From: Coleophoma eucalyptorum
Lineage: Eukaryota > Ascomycota > Leotiomycetes > Helotiales > Dermateaceae
Direction of reading: 5' to 3'
Assembly: GCA_026120035.1 (NCBI GenBank)
Contig: JALRME010000015.1
Coordinates: 737,830 to 801,829 of the forward strand
DNA: 64,000 bases
Positions 46,201 to 57,514 of this stretch are shown here, piece by piece (the first letter of the stretch is position 1; each line of letters begins with the position of its first letter). The notes beneath the pieces are model-generated. The model did not search any database. It had not been told where the DNA came from and was given only the letters and a program-made list of their open reading frames with translations. Made by a program: the position numbers and the translations under genes.

Positions 46201-46831
46201 CTTCTAGGTCAGAGCCTCTGCGATTGAGTTGAGAAAGTGACACTCCCTCGATAGCATCCTGGCCCGGAAAGAAACGTGAGAACGCAATGCGCCATGCATG
46301 AGGAGTGGTGACAAGATTGTAGAACCGTCGGGAAACGAGGGAGACAGCGGATAGAGAAGTAGCTGGCAAGTGAGAGAGGATGTGTGTCAAAACCTCTACA
46401 TTGAATCAGTAAAGAGAGATTAACGCGTTAAAATAGCGTAGCGTACCGTTAGGAAAATTTTCGAGCTGTGGCCCATTAAGTCTGTTGCCCTTTTTGTTAA
46501 CAACCTTGAAGGCAGGTCCATCGCTCTGTTTCCTTGGGGGACTGGGCGAAAGAGCATTCTCGTACTCTGAGATACGCTGGAAAGATGGCTTGGGACGTTT
46601 CTCCTCCTTATCGCCAACACTCAATCGCAATAGTGGGTCGAGTAACCTCTCGTCCGACGTATCGCGCGCGCGATCTCCCCCAGACTCACTTCGCCAGTCA
46701 TGGACAGAGCTATGTGAGTCTGCGGATAGCAGCTGGTCAGGACGAATGCCATATTGGGTGGGGGTGGAGGTTTCCGCTGGGATGGATGTATCTGATCCGC
46801 GTATAGATGATTCGGCGGGCGCGGGTTGCAT
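43241..46831 (-). CDS. UFO1: Ufo1-like F-box protein with WD40-type repeats and C-terminal UIMs
   Basis: Predicted complement(join(43241..46395,46447..46831)), 1179 aa. A Ser/Pro-rich N-terminus is followed by an F-box at about residues 123-172 (LENFPNEVLTHILSHLPATS...VSRRFYNLV), completed by the 51-nt intron. A long beta-propeller-like region has weak WD motifs (GTKTGTVVIWNMRG, HGGNDGLVQAWDPL). Near the C-terminus are two ubiquitin-interacting motifs: HDIEEAIRLSLLEG (about 1050) and DLEFALQLSLAEEQ (about 1127). F-box, WD repeats and UIMs in one chain is the architecture of yeast Ufo1, an SCF adaptor that turns over Ho and other substrates. The ATG at 46831 (MQPAPAESSI) is the first in the open frame. 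A Ser-rich low-complexity insert lies around residue 730. Confidence 0.83.
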
Positions 46832-47335
46832 ATAAAAGGGTGGCGGGTTCGGAATGCTATATTTTGACTGAGCCAGTGATATCTGGGTCAGTCTTTGTAC
46901 GTATGAATGAGCTTCGAAGGTGGGAGTCTCTTTGAAAATTGGTCTTGTTTGAATGTAGAAAGAAGTCTTTAGGTGACGTTGGCGATACTCTCGATGGAAT
47001 AGTAAGGGCGCGTTAACGCTAAGCCTGATATGGATTTTGAATAAGTCTGAATCCACTCTTTTCCAGTGTGGAATGGATGGAATAAGACCACATACAGACT
47101 ACACAACTTCACTCCCTCCGCAGTCTACCCAGTACTTATTTGGAAATGGCATTTTGCATTTCAATAATCAACAGGATTCAGAAGACACGTTTTTTTACTA
47201 AAAAAAATAAAGAAAGAGCGAGTAGTCCCTCTTTTATGGAAGAATTTTACATTATTCAATATTTCTGATAAGTCTTCATATATCATCAGGGTATATGCTT
47301 TATGCATGCAACTCCAAAACTCCTTTCTCAAAAAA
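46832..47335. other. Spacer between the GPI-protein gene and the Ufo1-like gene
   Basis: Promoter of the F-box gene and 3' region of the GPI-anchored protein. It includes an A/T homopolymer cluster near 47191-47213. No coding sequence supported. Confidence 0.45.
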
Positions 47336-49827
47336 TCATATCAAAAAGCCAACTCCGATAGCCATGCAAATGCCAACGCCCCGTGCCCATGATGCAGGCT
47401 GCACTTTTTCAACGCCATTTTTCTTGCCCGTAGCAGTCGCAGAAGGTGGGACCACTGTTGTGGTCTTAAAGCCCAGTCCTCCCGGTCCGATGCTGATCGT
47501 TTGTGAGTTATACACGTCCGTGGTGGTGTGAGCACCTGGACCAATTGTGAACGTGGTCCCTCCCAACACGACTAAGCTGGTGCCGATTTCTGTGAAAGTA
47601 ACCCTTCCAGCTGTAACCGCCTGTGTCGTGGGATTGAGAGGGTAAGAGAGTATAGTGACGTTACCAATTTCGATTGCACTTGGGTTCGCTGATATCGTGT
47701 TCCCCATGATTACCGCAGTGGTTGTGCCCGCTTTTGGTCCAATGGTAAAGGTAGTACTCTGTATGACAACAATGGATGATCCAATCTCTGTCACTCCTAG
47801 ACCGCCAGCTATTCCTATCTGCGTCCCGGTAGGATGAGAAGTTCCACCAAGCGTCGTAGTGGGTTGAGTAATCCCACCCGGACCTATTGTGATAGTCTCA
47901 CCGTTGTAGACCTCGGTAGTTTGAGGTATCCCCGATCCATAAGTGATAGTATCTTGGCCGAAGATGGCCACAGACGCTCCAACTGCGTAGAACACATCTC
48001 CGCCAAGGACTAAATATGCAGTCGTCTGGGTCGGCGAAGGCGTTACAGTGGTTTTAGGGAAACCAACTCCTGCTGATCCAATGGATATTGTCTTCCCGTT
48101 CTGCACAACGGTCGTCTGGACAGCGCCTGGGCCGAATGAATAGCTTGTGCCTCCCACATAAATAACATTGTCCCCTAAGGAAACTGTGGCGCCTCCAATA
48201 ACGGTAGATGTCGGACTTGCACTGTCTCCTCCCTGAGCCGTAGGAATGCTGATGACTGTTCCTGGAGCAATAACTTGTGAGGCATCAATAGTGAATGTTT
48301 GTTGGTTGGCAACCACTGTAGTTGCTGCGATACCAGGCCCCACAGTCACTGTCTGTCCATTTACTACAACGTTACTGGGTGTCAAGACAATCGGTATTCC
48401 GCCAGCCGTCACGGATATCGTAGGAGAGGTAGCTTGTCCACTGCTGCCGGAGCCGCTTCCCGAACCCGAACCTGAATCACTTCCTGAGCTGCTGCCGGAG
48501 GCGTCGCCCGAAGAGCTTCCGCTAGACGATGTGTCTCCACCAGACGATGAGCCGGCCCCAGAAGAAGAGCTTCCATCGGAGGACCCGTCACCTGACGAGC
48601 TGCTTCCAGACGAACTTCCACTAGAAGAACCTCCTGATGAGTTATCTCCTCCGCTGGAGCTCCCTCCCGAAGAAGCTCCACTAGATGAAGAATCTCCAGA
48701 AGAACTAGCTCCACTGGTCGAGGTCGCCCCTGACGAATTACCATTCGAAGAGTCTCCTCCATCACCAGATGAATCAGACCCACTCTGTGTTCCAGCGGTA
48801 GTAGTTGGACTCGGCGATGTTGTCGTACTAAATGGCGATTCTGCTGGAAATGTTGGAACAGAATTATCCGAGGTAGCTTGCACAGATGCCTTCTTGGTAT
48901 CTACCAAGTCGGGGAAATTAGGGAGATTATTGGACGTATATACAGTGGTGGGGTTCTTCTGAGTGATAACCACCGTTGTGGTCTGATGGGCAAACCCAGC
49001 GAATGGAACAACGAGAAGAGTCGAAGATGCTATTCAAGTTAGTAAATATAAATATTCTTTATATCAGGGGGTAGCAGTCCATACAAGATGTCGAAGCTGA
49101 CTTCAGATATGCTGCAGTAGAAGAAGTAGAATCGCAATTAGAGGTGCAGCAATATGGAGTGGGTGTGAATTCTGGTGTCTTGGTTGCATTTGAACCATAA
49201 GGTAGCGTTATGGTTGTGGTATTTGGCATAATTTCATATATTGTTTCCGGAAATCCGAGTAATAATGTTATACAATCCGTTTGAGAGGTGGTAGAATCAT
49301 CTGTGTCGGTGCTAGTGTCATCATCTGAGCTTGTTGTGGTCGGGGGTTCCCATGTGGATGTTATGGTTGTATGATTCGAGTTTCCGATTGTCTGATTTGG
49401 AAATATGGTAGGAGATGTAGGATATGCTGATAAAGTTGTATTTGAAGCATAGTAGGAGACAGAAGACGACGATGTTGGGGTAGAAAGTGCAAGTAGTGTA
49501 TTTGACTGGCGCGGTCTTGGATTGGTGAAGGTATTCGTCTCAATTATGGCTGAGGGGAGGTCTGAATACTGTAGCGCTATTGAGGACGAAGACGAAGAGG
49601 CTGGGCTTGGCTCGATCACCAAAGAACTGGACACAATCGTGGAAGACTCTTCTGAGAACGAGGAAGAACTGACTGGGGCACTCGCATTGGCATATCTAGC
49701 TTGTGGTGCTGCAAGTTGTTAGACCAAAAAATGTTCCTCTCGTCCGCCATGGCGACCAACCTAGCCCTGCGGATGCGCCTAGAAATAGGGTCGCAAGCCC
49801 GAACAGAAGCGCATCAGAACGAACCAT
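47336..49827 (-). CDS. Large GPI-anchored Ser/Gly-rich repeat protein (cell wall)
   Basis: Predicted complement(join(47336..49029,49085..49708,49761..49827)), 794 aa. Exon 1 encodes a signal peptide (MVRSDALLFGLATLFLGASA). Residues about 24-230 are Ser/Thr-rich with many N-glycosylation sites and a Cys cluster (YCCTSNCDS, TSC). Next is a long Ser/Gly/Asp tract (about 310-425). The C-terminal half repeats a roughly 50-60 residue unit of the type TTFTIGPGA-TTTxVYNGxTISIGPGG, six or seven times. The C-terminus (ASWARGVGICMAIGVGFLI) is a hydrophobic GPI-attachment tail. Secreted, O-mannosylated and wall- or membrane-bound, as inferred from composition. Intron 2 has a clear TACTAAC branch. A structural or adhesive role is inference. 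Confidence 0.85.
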
Positions 49828-52800
49828 GATGATTCCAGTTCATATAAACTCCAAGATAAAGGCTGACAGTAGCCAAGGTAAAGTCGTATTCGGCCTAGAA
49901 AGACTACAGATGGGGCGAGGCTAGAATTTGAGTAGCATTTACAGGATGCCTTGGTATGCGGTCTCTAGGCCACACACCGGACGACAGTAACGACAGTGGG
50001 CGAAAAGGAAGATGAGACGAGAGAGAGACAGCAGAGGGGGGATAAAAGACGGGGACGGCGATTAGTCAAGGACGGTGACCATGTTGAATATATAATATGA
50101 AGTTGGTAGCTCTCGACGAGGTGACGGAGAGGAGCAATATGGTGGATATATTAGGCCAGAAAGAGACAAGAGCAGCCAACGAGCGTACAGTACCGTGTGC
50201 GCTACGGACGTACCTTACGCTGTATTACACCCAGCTGCTCCCTGCAGCACACGGCCAAGCATGGGGCAGTCCAGATTGGATGAGTGTATGTGCATGGGGT
50301 GTGGTTGGGTGAGGTGGTGGAGATGGTCGTAAAAGGCCGGTAAGATGGGAGATTTGGGAGATGGAGGTGGTGGTGGTGGCTGCTGCTGCTGTATGGCAGA
50401 GCCAGTACCGCAACGGAACAGCTGAGCTAATCCGTCCGGCCCGTAAAGTAAGCAGTAGTCGAGGAGGCATGAGGCAAGAGAGAGGCAAGACCAAGCTAGC
50501 AATTTCACTGGACAGGCGGAAAGAGACATCTTTGCCCTCCTCCCTCTTCCCTCTCTTTCTCTCTATGCTCTTTCTGCTCTCTTTTCACCTCTCCTCTCGC
50601 TCTTCTCTTCGATATCCTTCTTGCCAGCTCCAGCCCACTTGATTTACAGGCGTTGTGCTTACTGCTCAATTGTAGATTATTGATCCATCCCCGGCTCCAC
50701 TTTGTTTGCTTTCCCAGGAAGTGTGGAAACCATGGCAGAGATTGAGGTACTGCGGTACTGTACAGTATCTGACATAATTGAACCCGAACCGGCTGCAAAT
50801 GCCATCATGCCACCCAAGCCCCATCCATGCCTGCATATCAGGGCCCCTCACTACTGTACAATGTACTGTAGTGCAGTGGGCTTCCGACTTTGTGCAGAGG
50901 CACGTATGTTATACCTACAGCACCCGGGATATAATGCTCTGTACTGTACCATAGAGCGAGTGGTTCTCGTACATGCTGACCGTCCTGATCTTCTTGTCTT
51001 TACCTCACGCGCGGGAACTCGATCACTGTCCGGCCGGGTATTATCAGTCCATGGCGTTTATGGCTCGCTTCGGCGCTAGGCTTGCTCCAAACGGGGCGGG
51101 GGACCCTCATTCAGACAGGACCTTGACGAGGCATGGGCATATATTGTACAACATTAAGTATCTATCCTTCTCGAGAAAGGTCCTCATCGGAGGGTTTGGG
51201 AGATCATCACGAAATTGTGCTTCGCTATGCATTATTGTATGCTTCAATGCAAATTTACCGGTCAGCGGCGATGGGGCCGCGATAATCGATACTGACCTGT
51301 TGCCCGAAGGCACAGCAGATTGACATCTCGAAACAATTCAGCCCTCTCTTCGGCACTTTGCTAGCTCTCGCCCAGCTCTCCTTCCCTCCTACTGTTAGGG
51401 GCCACCGTATGGCGCCGACCTGTATTCTTCAACCGTTGCAAACGAGCACCATCTCTAGTGCTGACAGGCTGACTCGATGAAGGAGAGGCAAAACGTTTGA
51501 GCTTTGCGCAATTCTTCCTATCAAACAACGTATTCACCATCTAGCCAAAGACAATAGGGAGAGGCAATCAAGGGTTGACTGCTCGTTGATGCACGAAAGG
51601 TGGCGGCGTTCGTAGAGGCAATTGTTCTGTTCATGTGTTGTCCAACCTTACCCTTTTGAAGTCCTTTCCAAGAATAGCATCACCAATGATCCAGTCAAGC
51701 TAGCCAAGCAAAAGTACCGCAAAATGACCAGAACAGAACAGAAGCTTTTGTGTCTTTGCAGGGGCAACACTGGAGCCAGGCCTAGACCATCACAGAGAAA
51801 GGAGATGCAAGGAACAAACGGGAATTTTGGGAAAGTTGAATGGTTGCCCGGCGCATACCCGTCCTAATACCTCGATCTTTTCTTTCCTACTTTTTTCCTT
51901 CTATCGGGTCCCAGCTCCAAGTGAGCGTGTTGCACCAGGCCATGCTTGTCGTATTTAAACCTTCTTTCCCGTGCGTCGGGGACAAGACCAGGGAAAGCGA
52001 GAAACCAATTACAGTACGGATGTACAGCATTTATGATAGGGAAAGTGGGTCCAACTTAGTGTTAATTTCTAAATGCTCGTCTCTTTTGGATGGGCCCCGA
52101 AATGTGGAAGTTGTTCTGCACGTTGATGGAAATCACTTCGAGATGGATGAACCTGACCATGTAGCTAAGCATCATAGCTAAGAAGTAGCTTTTCGCAAAA
52201 CAATCGCGTCCGATACTGTCTCGGCGAAGGGGTGTGTTACTACGGCTTCTGCTACTGCTATGCTGATTACTATTTTCATCATAATGAGCACTTGTAGCCA
52301 ACCAGCCTCGCAACAAACCCTTTCTCCCCCCCACAGACCACGCTCCGACCATGCATGCATCAATCCGGAGATGCAGCTCCAAGTCAAGAATAGGGGCAGC
52401 AAGGGCAGCTATATGCATCCTGACATAAGGCGGCCATTCACAAAGTCAAGACTGGAGATCGCCCAGCCCTCAGCAACTTTGGAACATGCGACAGCAGCTC
52501 GTAAACCTCCTCAAATAGCGTGCGCCGTATCGCTACGAGAAGATGTCGTTGGATGATACAGCGTAGAGTTTACGCTATGCCTCGGAGCATTAACTTATTC
52601 AACAAATGATGTTTTTATGCTTCTGCTTTTGGGTGCTTTGGGGCCCGGCGGGCACTGGTAGCCGGACAGGGTATAGGATGGCTATGGTAGTACATGGATT
52701 TTCGTCCGACCACCCAAGCAGTCATTCTCGCAAACTGTCAGTCCATCACCCCGTCCCTCACGATCTGGGGACGAACGGCCGTGACAGGTCAACTCGTGGA

Positions 52801-53799
52801 TTGTATGAGCACCACACCCTCTCTGCTAACGAGCGGGAGAGCTAGAGCGATAAGTCCTCGACGATTCCAAGCCATTGGCTTCGCACACCAGCTATTTATT
52901 GGACAGGTGTGTTTATTCTGCCCGCCCTTCTTCTCCGCTAGAGCCAAGAACATCTATGGGATCGGTTTTTTGCTCTGATCTCGTCCATCTCCTTGCCGCC
53001 GATCCCTGTCCTGTCCTGTCCTGTCCTGGCCCCTGCCCTTGGTCTGATTTTACCCATCACCTCTCTTGCGTGTGTCCAATAGCTTGATCCCAGGCTCGGG
53101 AAGTGCAGCAAGCAAGCAGCTTGCTTCTGCTTCTGGCTCCTTCTGCTTTCACGAGCTGCGTACGGCGTGCGCAGCCAACACCAGAACCAACCCAACCCAG
53201 CAGTTCAGCACCTCGTTCGGTTCCGAGCGTATCCAATTGACCACGCCCACTGCTGTGCCTCAGCAGCTCCAGAGAGCTCATTTCCTGGCATTCTGGTCCA
53301 GCCATCCCCGGTCAGCCTACACGACTGTCGCAAGACACGCCTGCAGCCCTCAGCACAGTACTCGTTGGCCCTTCTCCAATTCTCCAGCAAGCCACTACAG
53401 AAGCGCCCTATTCGGCCCGCAGCCCATTGCTCTTCCAATTACCTCAGCTCAAAGACGCCATGCCACCCTAACCATTCTCACCGTTAAGATAGACGATGCG
53501 AAAGTCCTACAGTCTTGCATTCCTACCATCCCACAATCCGTCCTCCCTCCCTCCTTTAGACGTGCGGCACTTAGCTGTGGCGCATTCCAATACGACCTTC
53601 CGCACCTTTCAAGCACAAGGCTGAGATCTCTCCCCACATCCTAGCTGCGCCGTTCGAAACTCCCTCCGGCTCTCCCCAGCATTACCGTACGGTGGTTTGT
53701 GCTTGCTGCTTCTCCAACTTCAGACGAACTTCTAATCCTTCCGTCGCTACCGATTCCTCCTCTTTACAAGATAATGCGTCTGCCCTGTCGCTGTTGACC
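49828..53799. other. 4-kb spacer or long leader upstream of the pepsin-fold gene
   Basis: No reading frame shows family features. Frames of up to 192 codons (53066-53644, no ATG start) look like C/T-rich leader DNA, and the region upstream of 53800 has several short upstream ATG frames, so the downstream gene may have a long 5' untranslated region. Also present are a GA/CT-rich tract (about 50519-50610), a cluster of TACTGTAC palindromes (50756-50950), and CCTGT pentamer repeats near 53006-53030. Confidence 0.4.
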
Positions 53800-56531
53800 A
53801 TGTTTTTGGTGTCAAGGTGGCAGGCAGTGTTGGTTGTATTTGGCATTTCGCTGATTCAGTACGCGCATGGCAGTGCTGCGTTGAGTGTCACCCCTTCAAC
53901 AACATGGTATGTACTAGCATTGGTTTCGCTTTAACATACTCATGAATACACAGGCTCGGCGATGATGGAAGTTGGTCTCCGATTCAGATACGAGTAGGAA
54001 CTCCATCGCAATGGACATATTTGTTAGTCAGTACTGCGAGTTCGGAAACTTGGGTGATTGGTGAAGGTGGATGCGATGGCAGTAAGTTGGATGTTTCTTT
54101 CTTGCGGATTGGGTGGGGAAGGAATGTATACCGTCTAGACCCATTATCCCTGAGGATGTGAACAGCATGCTCAGTGGTTCAGAGCCCACTTATCGAGGCT
54201 TTTCTGCGCGGTGACATCCAGGCTTACGCTGATACTCATACAGCTGCTCTGTGTGCATCTATGAGAGGAGGTCTCTTCAATGAGACTCAGTCATCTACTT
54301 GGAAAGGTGAAGGCTACTACGAACTAGGTCTGGATCAAGACCTGGGCTTTGGCGGCTATGGAGATTATGGCATGGATACTCTGACTTTTGGCACTACTGG
54401 TGTTACTCTCAGCGATTCCATCGTTTCCTCGGTCAATACCAGCGAATACTGGCTTGGTTTCTTTGGTCTGGGAATTGTGCCTGGAAATTTCAGTACTTTC
54501 ACTGCAATTGGTGCTATCAGTGGATTGGTTGAAACAGAAGGGGCCATCCCAAGTCACAGTTATGGTTATACCGCAGGAGCCAGTTATCGTAAGTTTCTGG
54601 ATGTCAAATCCCGAAATTCAAGCCAACCATACTAAGAGTGCAATGCAGAGCTGAAAGGAGAACCTGTGTCTTTGACCCTTGGTGGATATGACGCCAACCG
54701 ATTTGTCCCTCACAATATATCGTTCCAACTTGACCCTAGTCAGCAACCACAGGTTTATGTCGATACTATCTCGGTGGTCTCCAGTTCTGGTTCCATTTCA
54801 AGCAATTGGTCCACCGCGACAACACTTCTCTCCTCTTCCGATCGTGTATATGCCACGATTGACAGCTCGACACCTTACTTGTGGCTTCCCACGGCAGTCT
54901 GCGACAGATTTGCCTCGAGTTTGGGCCTTTCATATAATGATTCACTTCAACTGTACACCTTTGATTCAAACGCTTCTCAACACACAGTTCTGGAGAACGC
55001 TAATCTTACATTTACCTTCAATCTTAGAGACTACTCGGAGTCCGCTAGCGTTGTCACTATCACACTGCCATATGATGCCTTTGACTTGAAGCTCAGTTAT
55101 CCCTACATTGCTAATACATCTTATGGAACTGCCGACTCTTCGAAATATTATTTCCCATTGAGGAGAGCAAGTGGTGCAAATCAATATACGATTGGACGTG
55201 CATTTCTACAAGAGGCATATATAATCACCGACTACGAGCGAAATAATTTTTCAGTTCATCAAGCTGTCCATACTGAGGACCCTATTGGAGACACGAACAT
55301 TGTCGATATTTCTAGGTTTACCAATACCACTCTTTCTGGATCACCATCTGGCAGTACTCCTTCGATGGGCTTAAAAACCGGCGCCATTGTTGGGATTGTA
55401 GTTGGGTCCGTTATTGTCGTGACATTACTCGCCATTCTATTTTTCTGCCTCAGATCTCGACGTCAGCAAAAGAACCGGGCAGATGACGAGAAGGATCTGA
55501 CAGCTAGATATCCGCCGCAGAGCTTTTTGGGCCGAATGTTCCGCAGAAACAAAGGCCCAGTTGTTCATGAAACATCTGGCGATAGTGTCCCTCCTACAGA
55601 GATGGCCACCCAGTCGCATGAACGTTACGAGCTTCCGGCATCACTACCCCTCGAGCTGGAGAGTGGGTCCAATACTATCGCGGAAGATAGGACATCGTCA
55701 ATAGAGACCCAAGATCTATCTTCCTATGAAAGAGCGCGGTTGAAAATCGAACATCAGCAACAATTAGCACACTCTCAAACTCCTTACATATACCCTATGG
55801 TTCCAAGGGAGAAGACTGAGAGCGAAGCAAACTCAGCATCACATTATGAAACTCCATCGATTCCTAGTCCCTTATCAAGTCCTGTCCCCGATGGTTCGCA
55901 TGCAGCATTCTCTGTCAGCGGGAATAGCACACAGCCATCACCCGTAAGCCCTGCCTTTCGAGCCATACAATCAGAAGCGGCAGGAGCTCCAGTTCCACCC
56001 CCTATGTCCCCACCACCAACATATCGACGCATGAGCCCTGGAAATGCTGTCTATGGAGGCAGAATGCCAGCTGGCACTCAATTACCAGACCATGTCCCTG
56101 AGGTGGCAGGGATTGATGGACGAACCTTGGACACGGCAACTGAAGCAGCAACGAGCACGCTTGGAAGCCATTATACTGAGAACGAGATGGAATCAATGAG
56201 CAACATCTACGATGTAGATAGCATTGAAATTGACAACTCGCGCCACACAACTTCGGAGCACGACACAAGGAGTGCCTACACACGCGGACCCAACTGGCCA
56301 CTCGATGAAGACGACGAATCAAGCACCAGGATCATAGGTGGCCGAGTCGTTAGCAACGAGGATGAGAGCAAATTCCGCATGGAGGATATGCAGGCGCTCC
56401 GGGCTGATATGCAGACGAGGGAGGCGGTAGATCCATATCGTAATCGCCGAAGACTTGACGGTGAGGATCTCGTTCATGTCCCTGTACCAGCTGAGAACCG
56501 GTTCTCCTGGGAGAGCGGGAGGGGTGTATGA
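53800..56531 (+). CDS. Membrane-anchored pepsin-like (A1) protein lacking the first catalytic Asp
   Basis: Predicted join(53800..53906,53954..54081,54244..54588,54649..56531), 820 aa. A signal peptide (about 1-26) precedes WLGDDGSWSPIQIRVGTPSQ. The position of the first catalytic DTGS reads VSTASSETWV, so Asp is Ser62. The second site keeps Asp265 in ATIDSSTPYLWLP, where DTG/DSG is usual. The ectodomain is N-glycosylation-rich and has RGGLFNETQSSTWKGEG and HSYGYTAGASY, typical of a fungal A1-like family. A TM helix lies at about 438-461 (TGAIVGIVVGSVIVVTLLAI) with a basic stop-transfer (RSRRQQK). A long Ser/Pro-rich cytosolic tail (about 355 residues) follows. It is probably not a working protease; a surface-receptor role is inference. 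Intron 2 (162 nt) is the least certain join and could hide a small exon. Confidence 0.82.
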
Positions 56532-57514
56532 AGTGATTGTGAATGCGCGACTTGGTTGTATATGGGATAGAAAATCTAAAGGATATGACTTTTGTTCGAG
56601 TCGTTTTATATGGGCCTTTATTAGCGTTGGCGTTCCGGGAATCCAGTCACGGATATGTTGAAAGATTACTATCTGTTGGATGAGTTGGTTTTAAGTATAT
56701 AAACATCGCTTTTGCCCTTTTGCATCTTGATGCATGGGGCATATAAATAAAACAGTGATAATTTCTTCACCCGCTTAATCGACTTACCTTTTGTATATGG
56801 TCATATAGGGGTTTGAGAATGATTAAAATTCCTTCCCTTCACTGTTATCCTTCCTTGTATATTCTTTGCTGTTGAACCCTATGTCTACATGAAGATCCAT
56901 TCTAGTATATTGGTGATACAAACACGTGACAGAAAGTCATCCGCGCAAAATGATAGAATCAGAACATCTCGATGGTGGTAGAGCAAGGGCCCGAAGTGAT
57001 TAATTGCCCAAGACAAACTCTCCAAGGCAGTCTATTCTATCCCATGCTTTTCCGCTTTCTGAAAAGTATCTATGTGGTCTTATTTTACAATTGATCTCCC
57101 TAACCCAATCTTCATGGATTTTTTTAGAGAAATTTCCTTCCTGACCCAGGGCTCCATCCGAAGAGCCATCCATTTAAAAGCAATTCCTTCTGTATAAAAG
57201 AACCACGTTTAAGCCAAACCACAACTCACAAACCAGAACCCCAGAACTCAACCGATATTTCCCGAAATCGTTCCCAATGCCATGTAATACACTCATACGC
57301 TGGCTCCCTTTATTGTTATACATATACAAACCCCTTGTCTTGTTTTTTGTTTTGTCTCTTTTATCTCGATATCATGCCATGCCATAACACTAAAATCCAG
57401 GGCACAGGTAGGTGAAGAGACATATTTAACGAGAAACAATAACGCCAGACTCTTTCCTTTGTGCCTCAGAAACCCACGTACTATCTTCAAGTTGTATCAT
57501 GAATTGTTGTTCAT
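56532..57514. other. Convergent 3' spacer
   Basis: It lies between the stop codons of the pepsin-like gene and the SNF2 gene, so should contain both 3' untranslated regions. No coding frame supported. Confidence 0.5.

Noticed and set aside
53066..53644. 192-codon plus-strand open frame
   Set aside because: No ATG start and low-complexity Ser/Pro/Arg composition; overlapping frames on both strands are similarly open because the DNA is C/T-rich.
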